A stretch of DNA of 64,000 nucleotides. It comes from Rhizobiales bacterium dw_265 (GTDB lineage Bacteria > Pseudomonadota > Alphaproteobacteria > Micropepsales > Micropepsaceae). Shown one piece after another: positions 16,619-25,851 of this stretch. Within the stretch, counting starts at the first letter, position 1; every line of letters starts with the position of its first letter. The DNA lies in NCBI GenBank assembly GCA_018449595.1, contig JAAVUU010000001.1:1-64000 (forward strand), read 5' to 3'. The notes under the pieces were generated by a model. It worked only from the letters and a program-made list of their open reading frames with translations, was not told where the DNA came from and searched no databases. Both the position numbers and the translations under genes were made by a program.

Positions 16619-16779
16619 TGGAACTTCTGCAGGTCGTGAGTAGAGAACGGCGAGACCCATGCCGCGTTCCGCCTGCATCTAACTCAAGAGCGAAAAACGC
16701 CTGGCCCTATAAGGCTAGCCTTGCCGAACTCGTCGTTACTTCTCAGCCAAGCGGCCAAGTATGGGTTTCAATATGGCGA

Positions 16780-18906
16780 CTAAATTCTTTCAATCAGATC
16801 GCGAACGCAGTTTGCGAATGTCCCCATCTCAAATGGCTTAGCGATAAGCGACATACCGGATTTGAGGAAACCGGAAGCCTGTGCAGCGCTCTCGGCGTAA
16901 GCCGTCATAAAAAGGATCTTCAGTTGCGGCCGCACCGCCCGGCCCATATCTGCAATTTGGCGTCCGTCGAGGCCCGGCAACCCAATATCGGTAATCAAGA
17001 GATCGAGCCGCTGCGCAGATTGTAGAATATCTGATCCCTCGCGCCCGTCCGCGGCCGCGATAATGCTATAACCGAGTTCCGTCAGGACCTCGACGATCAG
17101 GGTTCGCACGATTGCATCGTCTTCGACGACAAGGATCGTCTCGCCTTGTTTTGCACCTGTTCCCCCGCCCGGCGCCGCTGCAACAGCTTCTTGCTCCGTA
17201 TCGGCTCCTTCCCATCGAGGCATATAGATGGTGAAGATCGACCCCAAGCCGATTTTGCTGTCGACATGAACAAAGCCACCGGACTGCCGGACGAACCCAT
17301 AAATCATAGACAAGCCCAATCCGGTGCCCTGGCCCTGGCCCTTGGTGGTAAAGAAGGGTTCAAAAATTCGAGAAATTGTCTCTGAATCCATTCCGACGCC
17401 AGTATCTCTTACCGTGATGGTCACGTATTGGCCCGGCTCGACATCGCGCAGCCTAGACGCCGCTGACGCGTCCAAATCGGTGTTTTTGCTTTCAATGAAC
17501 AACTTGCCCTCGCCGGGCATGGCATCTCGGGCGTTGATCGCCAAGTTTAAAACGGCGGATTCCAGCTGGTTCTGATCGCATCGCGTCGCCCAGAGGTTCT
17601 GGGATAGCACGAGTTCAAGCATAATCCGCTCGCCCAGGCTTCGCCGCAGCAAATCCTCCATCGATGCCACCAACGTCGTGACGTCTATTGACCTTGGCGC
17701 AATCGGCTGACGGCGCGCGAAAGCGAGCAGGCGATGGGTCAATCCTGCGGCCCGGCGCGCCGATTCTGCCGCGCCTTCGATGAAACGGTCGACATCGTTG
17801 AAGCGGCCTTCGGCAATACGCCGTCGGACAACCTCTAGACTTCCCGAAATCCCCTGCAGGAAATTATTGAAATCGTGGGCAATACCGCCGGTGAGTTGTC
17901 CGATCGCCTCCATCTTCTGGGCCTGGCGCAGCGCGTCCTCTGCGGCGTTTAGTTCGCTGGTTCGCTGATCAACGCGGGCCTCAAGCGAAATATTTAACGC
18001 CTGCAATGCTGCCTCGGCTTCCCGGCGCTCGATGACCTGGCGCGTCCGATCCGCAACCTCTTCCATAAACTCCACTTCATGTGGCTCCCAAGCCCGAGGA
18101 TTCCGATCATTCAGATAAACTATCGTGCGGAGCCTACCGGCGCGCAGAAACGGTACAACAAGGATCGAGCATGTATCGACTGACTTCGCCGTGGCTTGGG
18201 TCTGTTCGTCATTGCTCAGACTATCCGAAAACAGGTCGGCGATGACCACGGTCTCGCCCCGGCCGAGCTTGGCGACAATTTTCGGGCCGAAGGCAGACGC
18301 CGGATAGCGGCCAATCAGCGGAGGGACCGTGCCGTCGGTCCAGCAGGTGGAATATTCAAAGATATCCTCTAAAGCGTCGAGCTGACCATAACCCACGCGT
18401 GTAACATGAAAATATCTGCCCATTAGAGCGCAGACATCCTGGAGCGCACCATTCGCCTCACTATCACGCAGCAGATCGCTCAACTCAAGCATGAAGGCAT
18501 GTCGCGCCTCGCCGCGCCGCCGCTCACTAATGTCGCGGACAAAACCGACAAAGAGATATTCGCCGTTGGACGCCATCGGGATGATCGAAAGCTCGACCGG
18601 AAATATGCGGCCAGCCTTATCGATGGCATCAATTTCAATTCGTCGATTGATGACACGCTCTTCGCCTGTCGTCTGATAGCGATGCATACCGGCTCGGTGC
18701 GGATTCCGATGCTTTTCCGGAACAATCAGAGCCTCCATCGGGCTTCCAAGCGCTTCATTTTTTGTCCAACCGAATATCTGCTCGGCGGCTTGGTTCCACG
18801 TAATGACCTTTCCATGCTGATCAATCGCAATCACGGCATCAAGCATGGAGCTCGACATCAGGCGCAACGCGGCCTGCACCTCAGCCTGGAATCTACTGGT
18901 GGGCAT
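16780..18906 (-). CDS. PAS-GAF hybrid sensor histidine kinase with C-terminal receiver
   Basis: A 708-residue soluble kinase with no membrane segment. A PAS domain spans about 14-128 ([14 protein letters not shown]), a GAF domain about 140-295, and a dimerisation/phosphoacceptor helix contains His344 in [12 protein letters not shown]. The HATPase has N, G1 (DTGVGMDS), F and G2 boxes (GTGLGLSM), and a receiver domain lies at about 585-705 (VVEDD, phospho-acceptor in [11 protein letters not shown]). It therefore senses a cytoplasmic signal and relays phosphate internally. No partner regulator is adjacent. The ATG at 18906 is the first in frame. Confidence 0.93.
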   Translation of the reverse strand: MPTSRFQAEVQAALRLMSSSMLDAVIAIDQHGKVITWNQAAEQIFGWTKNEALGSPMEALIVPEKHRNPHRAGMHRYQTTGEERVINRRIEIDAIDKAGRIFPVELSIIPMASNGEYLFVGFVRDISERRRGEARHAFMLELSDLLRDSEANGALQDVCALMGRYFHVTRVGYGQLDALEDIFEYSTCWTDGTVPPLIGRYPASAFGPKIVAKLGRGETVVIADLFSDSLSNDEQTQATAKSVDTCSILVVPFLRAGRLRTIVYLNDRNPRAWEPHEVEFMEEVADRTRQVIERREAEAALQALNISLEARVDQRTSELNAAEDALRQAQKMEAIGQLTGGIAHDFNNFLQGISGSLEVVRRRIAEGRFNDVDRFIEGAAESARRAAGLTHRLLAFARRQPIAPRSIDVTTLVASMEDLLRRSLGERIMLELVLSQNLWATRCDQNQLESAVLNLAINARDAMPGEGKLFIESKNTDLDASAASRLRDVEPGQYVTITVRDTGVGMDSETISRIFEPFFTTKGQGQGTGLGLSMIYGFVRQSGGFVHVDSKIGLGSIFTIYMPRWEGADTEQEAVAAAPGGGTGAKQGETILVVEDDAIVRTLIVEVLTELGYSIIAAADGREGSDILQSAQRLDLLITDIGLPGLDGRQIADMGRAVRPQLKILFMTAYAESAAQASGFLKSGMSLIAKPFEMGTFANCVRDLIERI

Positions 18907-19200
18907 TGAACGCGGTCCCCTGCCGCAGTCTTAGCGCCGTAATTGCGCTTGCAACGCGGTTAGGGAGCTTACGGATGATCGCTATTTTGGTCGAGATGGA
19001 AGGATGACATTGGCGCGTGCAGCTGCGGTAGCCTTCCCTATGTTTTCCGCGTATACATTTTTGGTTCAGGCTGGTCGCTTTCCATTTTTGGATGCCGCTG
19101 GCATTTCAGCAGGTATTCCCGGCATACAGCCAACCGTCATGAATGATGCCGGTGCCATGGCACCATGCGCTGCGCGTGCATAACAAGCATTATTGAACTG
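18907..19200. other. intergenic region with 14-bp palindrome
   Basis: About 294 bases upstream of the PAS-GAF kinase hold no convincing gene on either strand. A perfect 14-base palindrome GGTGCCATGGCACC lies at 19151-19164. It is close to the 3' end of the CDF pseudogene rather than the kinase start, so a role in kinase control is uncertain. Confidence 0.35.
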
Positions 19201-20067
19201 TCACACCATCCTTTCGGAGCAAACGATGTCTCCTCCATTGCGGCGAATGGCGCGGCGGCCAGCCTGGATCTCTCCCGCATAATCATTGCACATGCTAGTT
19301 TCCGTCCGCACGCAAGAAGAGTTTTGTGATACGTGGCCGACGCGACGCAACTGCGCCATGACCCGCTCGCAGGCCTCCTTCACTTGGTGTGCGGTCGTGC
19401 CGTCCTTGAAATCCAGCGTTGCCACCAGAAGGATTTCATCCAGTCCTAGGTACATGCCCCAAAGCTCTTCTATATTGGAGACGAGCGAATCCGACGCCAG
19501 AATATCGCGCACCCCGTCCAGGATTACCGACGGCACAGCCTCCCCGGTCAGAAGGCTCTCACTTTCCGCTAAAATAACACCGGCGAGCACAATCAGCAGG
19601 ACGCCGATGGGGAGAGCGGCAGCGCCATCCGCCCAGCCCCAAAGACGGCGGTGCCGATGACGCCGATGGTGGCCAAGACCAACCTCATCCAGGACTTCAA
19701 AAACTCCCGGTTGTGGACTGAAATGAATGAACTGAACCAGCGAGACCCGCCGATGGCGACGGCGCGACAATTCAGGACGGCCGCGCTCGGATTCCCGCCA
19801 ACTGGCGAGAAACGCAAGCGCTTCGAAGGCAAAGGACAGCGCGAGGACGCCAAGGATTAGCGGCACATGGCCGAGCGGTTGGGAGTGGCGCAGTTTCTCG
19901 ATCCCCTCATACACCGCGATGCCGCCGACGGTGAAGATCAGCATTTCCACCACGAAGGTCCAGAAGGAATCCATGCCAAAACCGAAACGGCTGTTGATCG
20001 TCCGGCGGGCGGGCGCTGAGGGCCGCACAGCGCGTTTTTCAGGGGCAAACCGAACGGCGAAAACCAT
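19201..20067 (-). pseudogene. cation diffusion facilitator (CDF) transporter, decayed
   Basis: The reverse strand holds recognisable CDF pieces: FGFGMDSFWTFVV and IAVYEGIEKLRH (helix 3 region), WADGAAALPIGVLLIVLAGVIL, ESLLTGEAV and a C-terminal cytoplasmic domain. The first two helices with the usual metal-site motif are missing, since nothing CDF-like is found upstream. In the middle (about 19630-19690) this frame reads a basic His/Arg stretch, while the neighbouring frame gives the expected hydrophobic helix LATIGVIGTAVFGA. That needs two opposite frameshifts. I therefore call it a 5'-truncated, frameshifted remnant. A short sequencing error could explain the middle but not the missing N-terminus. 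Confidence 0.7.
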
Positions 20068-20192
20068 TTGCCCAAACGCCCCTCGTGTGAGCTTTCGTCA
20101 TAAATGCAAGCAGTGCATCTGCCTAGTTGTGATCGCAGTTCTGACGTGATCAGTAGTATCGTCACTGGCCCATGACAAAAGATCGCACGCGG

Positions 20193-21620
20193 TTACGCAG
20201 CGATCCGCGGCGCAGTGAGCCCCCTGTAGAGGGAAACATAAGAAGTCGCAGACTGGTTCCAGCTGAAGGTACGCGACATGGCGCTCCGGCGCATTTTGTT
20301 CAAATGCCGTTTGCTGCCATAGGCAGCGAAGGCCCGCACGACGCCCCCTAGAAAGGATTCTGCAGAGGGGTCGGAGAAGAGAAACCCTGTCTCCCCATCG
20401 GCGATCGTTTCCGCCAGCCCGCCAGTTCGGCGTCCGATCGGCAGAGAGCCGAAACGCTGTGCGTACATTTGGCTGAGACCGCAGGGTTCGAAGCGCGAAG
20501 GCATCAACGTAAAGTCGCTACCCGCAAAAATCCGTCTCGCCTCACTAGGATCGAACCGAATGGCGGCAGCGATGGCATCCGGCCGCCGGCGCTGCGCTTC
20601 CACAAGCGCCTGTTCAAAGACGGGATCGCCCTTGCCCGTAACGATGATCTGGCCGCCAGCCTGCACTATTGCCTCTGCGGCGGAAAGCACCAGGTCCACG
20701 CCCTTCTGGTGAACCAGCCGCGCCACCAATCCAAATAGCGGCCCCCGTCCCACAGCGAGGCCGAACTCCCGGCGCAAGTGGTGCGCATTCACACGTTTGG
20801 CTTCCCACGATCCGGACGCGAAAGGCCGCACAAGGTCGGGGCATATCCGGGGATCCCAGCTTTCGTCTATACCGTTCAGGATGCCCGTGAGCTGTTGATC
20901 GTTGCTACGCCGCCGCAACAGGCCATCCAGACCACAGCCATGCTCGGTGGTAGTAATTTCCTGCGCATAAGTTTCGCTGACGGTGGTCAGATGAGATGAA
21001 TATTGAAGACCCGCCTTGAGAAACGAAACTTTGCCGTAGAATTCGACACCTTCCATCTGGAAAGCGCGATCCGGTGCGCCGATACGGCCGAGGCTTTCGC
21101 GTGGGAACAGCCCCTGAAAGGCCAAGTTGTGGATAGTGAGCAGGCTGGGAATCCGCCAGCCCTTCCATTCCAGATAGGCAGGGACAAGGCCTGATTGCCA
21201 GTCGTTGGCATGGACGAGGTCGGCGGACCAGTCCGGATCGAGCGTCCCCGCCGCCAGTGCCGCGGCAACAGAGGCAAACCGCGCAAAGCGCAGATCGTTG
21301 TCGGACCAGTCACGGCCATGAGTATTGCCATAGATGCCACCAGGTCGTTCGTACAGTTCCGCACACTGAACAACATAGACCCAAAGCCCGTCGGCGGTCA
21401 CCGAACGTACCAGCCGGCAAGCGGGAAGTCCGGCAAATGCCTCGCAGTCGGCGACATGTTCCAGACCCACAAGCCGGCGCATAACTTCGGGATAGCCCGG
21501 CAAAATGACGCGCACGTCGGCAAGGAACGAAATCGCGCGTGGGAGCGCCGCCGAAACGGCGGCCAGCCCACCCGTCTGCACGAAATCGCTCATTTCCGGA
21601 GTAACGAAGAGAACACGCAT
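20193..21620 (-). CDS. glgA: GlgA-like glycogen/starch synthase, divergent copy
   Basis: A 475-residue GT5 glycosyltransferase with the two-domain GT-B fold: N-terminal VLFVTPEMSDFVQTGGL, HANDWQSGLVPAYL, TIHNLAFQG, and C-terminal [33 protein letters not shown]. In the family the N-terminal motif is KTGGL, whose Lys binds ADP-glucose; here it is QTGGL. The following GDV is AAV. It lies alone on the reverse strand, divergent from the glgX-treZ-treY operon, while a canonical glgA is at 35703. It may use another donor or have altered activity (inference). ATG 21620 matches family starts. Confidence 0.88.
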   Translation of the reverse strand: MRVLFVTPEMSDFVQTGGLAAVSAALPRAISFLADVRVILPGYPEVMRRLVGLEHVADCEAFAGLPACRLVRSVTADGLWVYVVQCAELYERPGGIYGNTHGRDWSDNDLRFARFASVAAALAAGTLDPDWSADLVHANDWQSGLVPAYLEWKGWRIPSLLTIHNLAFQGLFPRESLGRIGAPDRAFQMEGVEFYGKVSFLKAGLQYSSHLTTVSETYAQEITTTEHGCGLDGLLRRRSNDQQLTGILNGIDESWDPRICPDLVRPFASGSWEAKRVNAHHLRREFGLAVGRGPLFGLVARLVHQKGVDLVLSAAEAIVQAGGQIIVTGKGDPVFEQALVEAQRRRPDAIAAAIRFDPSEARRIFAGSDFTLMPSRFEPCGLSQMYAQRFGSLPIGRRTGGLAETIADGETGFLFSDPSAESFLGGVVRAFAAYGSKRHLNKMRRSAMSRTFSWNQSATSYVSLYRGLTAPRIAA

Positions 21621-21706
21621 GGCACAGGCCTTTCCGCTGCAACGCAACGGGAAACGCTTCGTTCCGAGCTTTTAAGCCCCGCGTCATCGCGTACGATGAA
21701 TAAGTG

Positions 21707-21901
21707 TTAAAGTGTCACGCGCGGCGTGCCGGCCGGCGAGATCGCGGCGACCTGCCGATTGCCGTTCCAGATCTCCACCACCTGCTTCTGACAAACCTCC
21801 ATAGCGGAGTTCAGCGCGGCCTCATCGTCGGCGCGCTCGACATCCCACGAGACTCGCGTGGAACCGTCCGGACTTTGGATGCGAATTTCGTAACGAGCCA
21901 A
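21707..21901 (-). CDS. small hypothetical protein (64 aa)
   Basis: A short reverse-strand frame starting at TTG 21901, with a strong GGAGG about 6 bases before it. The product (ARYEIRIQSPDG, DDEAALNSAMEVC) looks like a single alpha/beta domain with no signal peptide. Small proteins with an xRYxIxI start and a later charged helix are common in alphaproteobacteria as DUF6894-like families; that link is only a resemblance. It lies 86 bases upstream of the divergent glgA gene on the same strand and may share its transcript. Confidence 0.55.
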   Translation of the reverse strand: MARYEIRIQSPDGSTRVSWDVERADDEAALNSAMEVCQKQVVEIWNGNRQVAAISPAGTPRVTL

Positions 21902-22063
21902 GACCACCTCCGTGAAGGACAAGACAACGCCGCAATGGCAGCATGTTTCCAATGGAACTTTTTGCCGCGTCGCCGGATCGGAAGGGCATGGGCGCAGTTG
22001 TCTAGAGTGAGATTTTAAGGGGCCGGGATCGTGCGGCTATCGCCGCCAGCCCGGAATTCAATC

Positions 22064-24154
22064 ATGGCTGTTCTACCCACCGCCCTGGACGCGGGCCGAC
22101 CTTATCCTCTCGGCGCGAACTGGGACGGTTTGGGCATCAATTTCGCGGTCTTCTCCGCCCATGCCGAAAAGATAGAGTTGTGCCTGTTCGATGATGGCGG
22201 GCGGCGCGAAATCGCGCGCTTGCCGCTGCCGGGGTATGACGAAGAGGTCTGGCATGGCTATCTGCCCGATGCCGATCCCGGGCTGGTCTATGGCTACCGC
22301 GCCCATGGGCCCTACGATCCCGGTCGGGGACACAGGTTCAATCCCGCCAAGCTGCTGCTGGATCCCTATGCTAAGTCAGTGATCGGCAGCGTGCGCTGGA
22401 CGGACGCCGTTTTCGGTTATCGCGTCAATTCGGCCCACCAGGACCTCAGCATGGACCGGCGGGACTCGGCCTCGGCCATGCCCAAGGCGGTGGTGGTGGA
22501 CGACCATTTTTCCTGGGGGGACGACAAGCGGCCCCAGACCCCGTGGAGCGAGACCGTCCTCTATGAAGCGCATGTCCGCGGCATGACCAAGCTGTTCGAC
22601 CAGCTGCCCGTGCCGCAGCGGGGCACGCTGGCGGGGCTTTCCCATCCCCGCATCATCGATCATCTGAAGCGGATCGGGGTGACCGCGATCGAGCTGATGC
22701 CGATCCACACCTTCCTGCAGGACCGCATGCTGCTGGAAAAGGGACTGAGCAATTACTGGGGCTACAACACGCTGGGCTATTTCGCGCCGGAGCCTCGCTA
22801 TCTTTCCAGCGGCAATCCCCGCGAGCTGCGCGACATGGTGCGGCGCTATCACGCCGCCGGGCTCGAGGTTATCCTGGACGTGGTCTATAATCATACCTGT
22901 GAGGGCAGCGAGTTGGGACCGACGCTCTCCTGGCGCGGGCTGGACAATGCGAGCTACTACCGGCTGGCCGAAAATCCCCGCCACACCATCAACGACACCG
23001 GCACCGGCAACACCCTGAACCTGTCGCATCCCCGCGTCCTGCAGATGGTGATGGATTCGCTTCGCTACTGGGCGGAGACCTATCATGTCGACGGTTTCCG
23101 CTTCGACCTCGGCCTGACCCTGGGCCGCCAGTCCTGGGGTTTCGATCATGAGGCCAGTTTCTTTCACGTCATTCGCCAGGACCCGCTCCTGTCGCAGCTC
23201 AAGATGATCTGCGAACCCTGGGATATCGGCCCCGGCGGCTATCAGCTGGGCAACTTCCCGCCGGGCTTTTCGGAATGGAACGATCGCTACCGCGACGCGC
23301 TGCGGCGCTACTGGCGCGGCGATGGCGGCCTGCGCCCGGAACTGGCCGCGCGCGTGGGCGGATCGGGCGACCTGTTCAATCCGCACCGCAAGAAACCGCG
23401 CGCCTCGATCAATTATATCACCTGTCATGACGGCGCGACCCTGCAGGACCTGGTCTCCTATCAGGGCAAGTACAACACGGCTAATGGCGAGGACAATCGG
23501 GACGGTGCCTCCGACAATCATTCCACCAATTACGGCGCGGAAGGCCCCACCGACGATCCGGTGATCGCCGGATATCGCGAAGGGGTCAAGCGCGCCATGC
23601 TGGCGGCGCTGATGGGTTCGCTGGGCACGCCGATGATCCAGATGGGCGACGAAGCAGGACGCACCCAGAAAGGCAACAACAACGCCTATTGCCAGGACAA
23701 TGAACTGACCTGGATGGACTGGACGCTCGTCGAATCCGAACGCGGCCAGGCGCTCACGGCCTTCATGGGCCGGCTTGCCGAGGCACGCCGCCGCTTCACG
23801 ACCCTGCGCCATGACCGCTATATGGGACCGGCTGAAATCGCCCCGGGCATCCGCGAACAGTCCTGGTGGGACGAACGTGGGCTGGAGCTTTCACCCGGAG
23901 ACTGGGAAAACAGCGACGCGCGCCTCCTCTGCCTGCGGCGCGCGGCGCGACGCACCGACGGGCGGATCGAAATCACCGCCCTGATGATGAACGCGACCGG
24001 CGAGCCGGTGCTGTTCAACCTGCCGGGCGATTTTCCCTGGCAGATGGTTTACGACACCGCCGCTCCCGATGCGGCCCCGGGGCCGCTGAAAGACAAAAGC
24101 TATTCGGTGGGCGACCGCGCCGCGGTTCTGCTGGCGGCCGAGATCGATGCATGA
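22064..24154 (+). CDS. glgX: glycogen debranching enzyme GlgX / isoamylase (TreX-like)
   Basis: A 696-residue GH13 debranching enzyme. An N-terminal CBM48 (LGANWDGLGINFAVFSAHAEKIELCLFD) is followed by the barrel with VYNHTCEGSELGP, nucleophile region GFRFDLGLTLGR, acid/base CEPWDIGPGGYQLG and TCHDGATL, then a C-terminal beta domain. It hydrolyses alpha-1,6 branches, and its place before treZ-treY with an ATGA overlap says its linear chains feed trehalose synthesis. ATG 22064 is used; 11 extra codons upstream are unlike the family. Its full length contrasts with the shorter glgX at 38777. Confidence 0.93.
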   Translation: MAVLPTALDAGRPYPLGANWDGLGINFAVFSAHAEKIELCLFDDGGRREIARLPLPGYDEEVWHGYLPDADPGLVYGYRAHGPYDPGRGHRFNPAKLLLDPYAKSVIGSVRWTDAVFGYRVNSAHQDLSMDRRDSASAMPKAVVVDDHFSWGDDKRPQTPWSETVLYEAHVRGMTKLFDQLPVPQRGTLAGLSHPRIIDHLKRIGVTAIELMPIHTFLQDRMLLEKGLSNYWGYNTLGYFAPEPRYLSSGNPRELRDMVRRYHAAGLEVILDVVYNHTCEGSELGPTLSWRGLDNASYYRLAENPRHTINDTGTGNTLNLSHPRVLQMVMDSLRYWAETYHVDGFRFDLGLTLGRQSWGFDHEASFFHVIRQDPLLSQLKMICEPWDIGPGGYQLGNFPPGFSEWNDRYRDALRRYWRGDGGLRPELAARVGGSGDLFNPHRKKPRASINYITCHDGATLQDLVSYQGKYNTANGEDNRDGASDNHSTNYGAEGPTDDPVIAGYREGVKRAMLAALMGSLGTPMIQMGDEAGRTQKGNNNAYCQDNELTWMDWTLVESERGQALTAFMGRLAEARRRFTTLRHDRYMGPAEIAPGIREQSWWDERGLELSPGDWENSDARLLCLRRAARRTDGRIEITALMMNATGEPVLFNLPGDFPWQMVYDTAAPDAAPGPLKDKSYSVGDRAAVLLAAEIDA

Positions 24155-25851
24155 CGCGGTCATTCGGGCCGACGGTCGCAGGTGGCAACGTATGTTTTTC
24201 CCTATGGGCGCCAGACGCGCAAAGCGTGGTGCTCGAACTGCGGGATGGCACCATCTGCCCGATGATGGACACGGGCGACGGATGGAAAGAGGTTGTCGTG
24301 CCGGGCGCCACAGGCATGGCCTACCGCTTCCGCACGCGCGATGTGACCTTTCCAGACCCCGCCGCGCACCTGCAGCAGGGCGGCGCGCATGGCTGGAGCA
24401 TCGTCACCGCGCCGCGCCAGCCCCGGGGCCGATCCTGGAAAGGCCGGCCCTGGCGCGACAGCGTGATCTATGAATGCCACGCCGGGCTGATGGGCGGATT
24501 TCGCGGCGTCGCCGCGCGGTTGCCTGCGCTGGCCGCCCTGGGCATCACGGTGCTGGAATTGATGCCCATCGCGGTCTTTCCCGGCGCGCGCAACTGGGGT
24601 TATGACGGCGTGCTGCCCTATGCCCCCGCCGAAAGCTACGGCACGCCGGACGACCTGGCCGCGCTGATCGAGCAGGCCCACGACCTGCGGATCGGCGTGA
24701 TGCTGGACGTGGTCTACAATCATTTCGGCCCGGACGGGAATTACCTGCCGCTCTATGCCAGCCCCTTCTTCCGCGACGACCGTGCCACGCCCTGGGGACC
24801 GGCACTCGATTTTCGCATTCCCGAAATACGCCGCTTCTTCGCCGACAATGCGCGTCACTGGCTGTTCGAATTCGGCTTCGACGGCCTGCGCTTCGACGCG
24901 GTGCATGCCATCCAGGATGAAGGCTGGCTGGCCGAACTGGCGGCGGACCTGCGGCACGAGGCGGGCGAGCGTCCGATCCATCTGGTGCTGGAGAATGAGG
25001 ACAATGTCGCCAGCCATCTGCGCCAGGGCTTCGACGCGCAATGGAATGACGACATCCATCACGCCCTGCATGTCCTTCTGACCGGCGAAAGCCATGGCTA
25101 TTACCGCGATTTCGCGGACAATCCCGCTGCCCTTCTGGCGCGCGGCCTGGCCGAGGGTTTCATCTATCAGGGCCAAGCTTCCGCCAACAGGGGCGGCGCG
25201 GCGCGGGGCGAGCCCAGCGCCGACCTGCCGCCCACCGCCTTTGTCAGCTTCCTGCAGAACCATGACCAGACCGGCAACCGTCCCTTCGGCGAGCGGCTCA
25301 CCACGCTGGCCGATCCCCGCGCCCTGCAGGCCGCGGTCGCGCTTCAGCTGCTGGCGCCGCAGATTCCCCTGATCTTCATGGGCGAGGAGTTGGGCAGCCG
25401 GGCACCGTTCCTGTTTTTCACCGATCACGGGCCGGAGCTGGCGCAGGCGGTGCGCGAGAGCCGCGCCCGCGAATTCGCCATCCTTGCCGATGCCGCACAG
25501 GGCCGCGCCCTGCCGGACGCCAACTCGCAGGATAGCTTTACTGCCAGCGTGCCACAAACGGACGCGCCGGACCGCGAGGCCTGGCTGACTTTCTATCGGG
25601 ACCTGCTGGCGCTGCGGCAGCGCCACATCGTGCCCCGCCTGGACGGCGCACGGACACAGTCTGCCGAAGCGGCCGGCGACAGGGCGGTGGTAGCGAGCTG
25701 GCGCATGGGCGACGGGCGGATGCTGACCCTGGCCTGCAATCTGGGGCCCGCGCCGGCCGCCGCGACCCTACCCGCTTCGCAACCTTTCTTTGGCCGGGCG
25801 GCAAGGCAGCTTCCACCTTTCGCCACCCTGGCGTGGCTGGAACGGCCATGA
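24151..25851 (+). CDS. treZ: malto-oligosyltrehalose trehalohydrolase
   Basis: A 566-residue GH13 enzyme that releases trehalose from maltooligosyl-trehalose. It shows VYNHFGPDGNYL, nucleophile region GLRFDAVHAIQDE, the Glu in VLENEDN and LQNHDQTGNRPFG, all typical of TreZ. The start ATG 24151 overlaps the glgX stop and its own stop overlaps the treY start (ATGA in both cases), so glgX, treZ and treY are translated together. The product trehalose is a compatible solute, probably made under osmotic or desiccation stress. Confidence 0.94.
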   Translation: MTRSFGPTVAGGNVCFSLWAPDAQSVVLELRDGTICPMMDTGDGWKEVVVPGATGMAYRFRTRDVTFPDPAAHLQQGGAHGWSIVTAPRQPRGRSWKGRPWRDSVIYECHAGLMGGFRGVAARLPALAALGITVLELMPIAVFPGARNWGYDGVLPYAPAESYGTPDDLAALIEQAHDLRIGVMLDVVYNHFGPDGNYLPLYASPFFRDDRATPWGPALDFRIPEIRRFFADNARHWLFEFGFDGLRFDAVHAIQDEGWLAELAADLRHEAGERPIHLVLENEDNVASHLRQGFDAQWNDDIHHALHVLLTGESHGYYRDFADNPAALLARGLAEGFIYQGQASANRGGAARGEPSADLPPTAFVSFLQNHDQTGNRPFGERLTTLADPRALQAAVALQLLAPQIPLIFMGEELGSRAPFLFFTDHGPELAQAVRESRAREFAILADAAQGRALPDANSQDSFTASVPQTDAPDREAWLTFYRDLLALRQRHIVPRLDGARTQSAEAAGDRAVVASWRMGDGRMLTLACNLGPAPAAATLPASQPFFGRAARQLPPFATLAWLERP

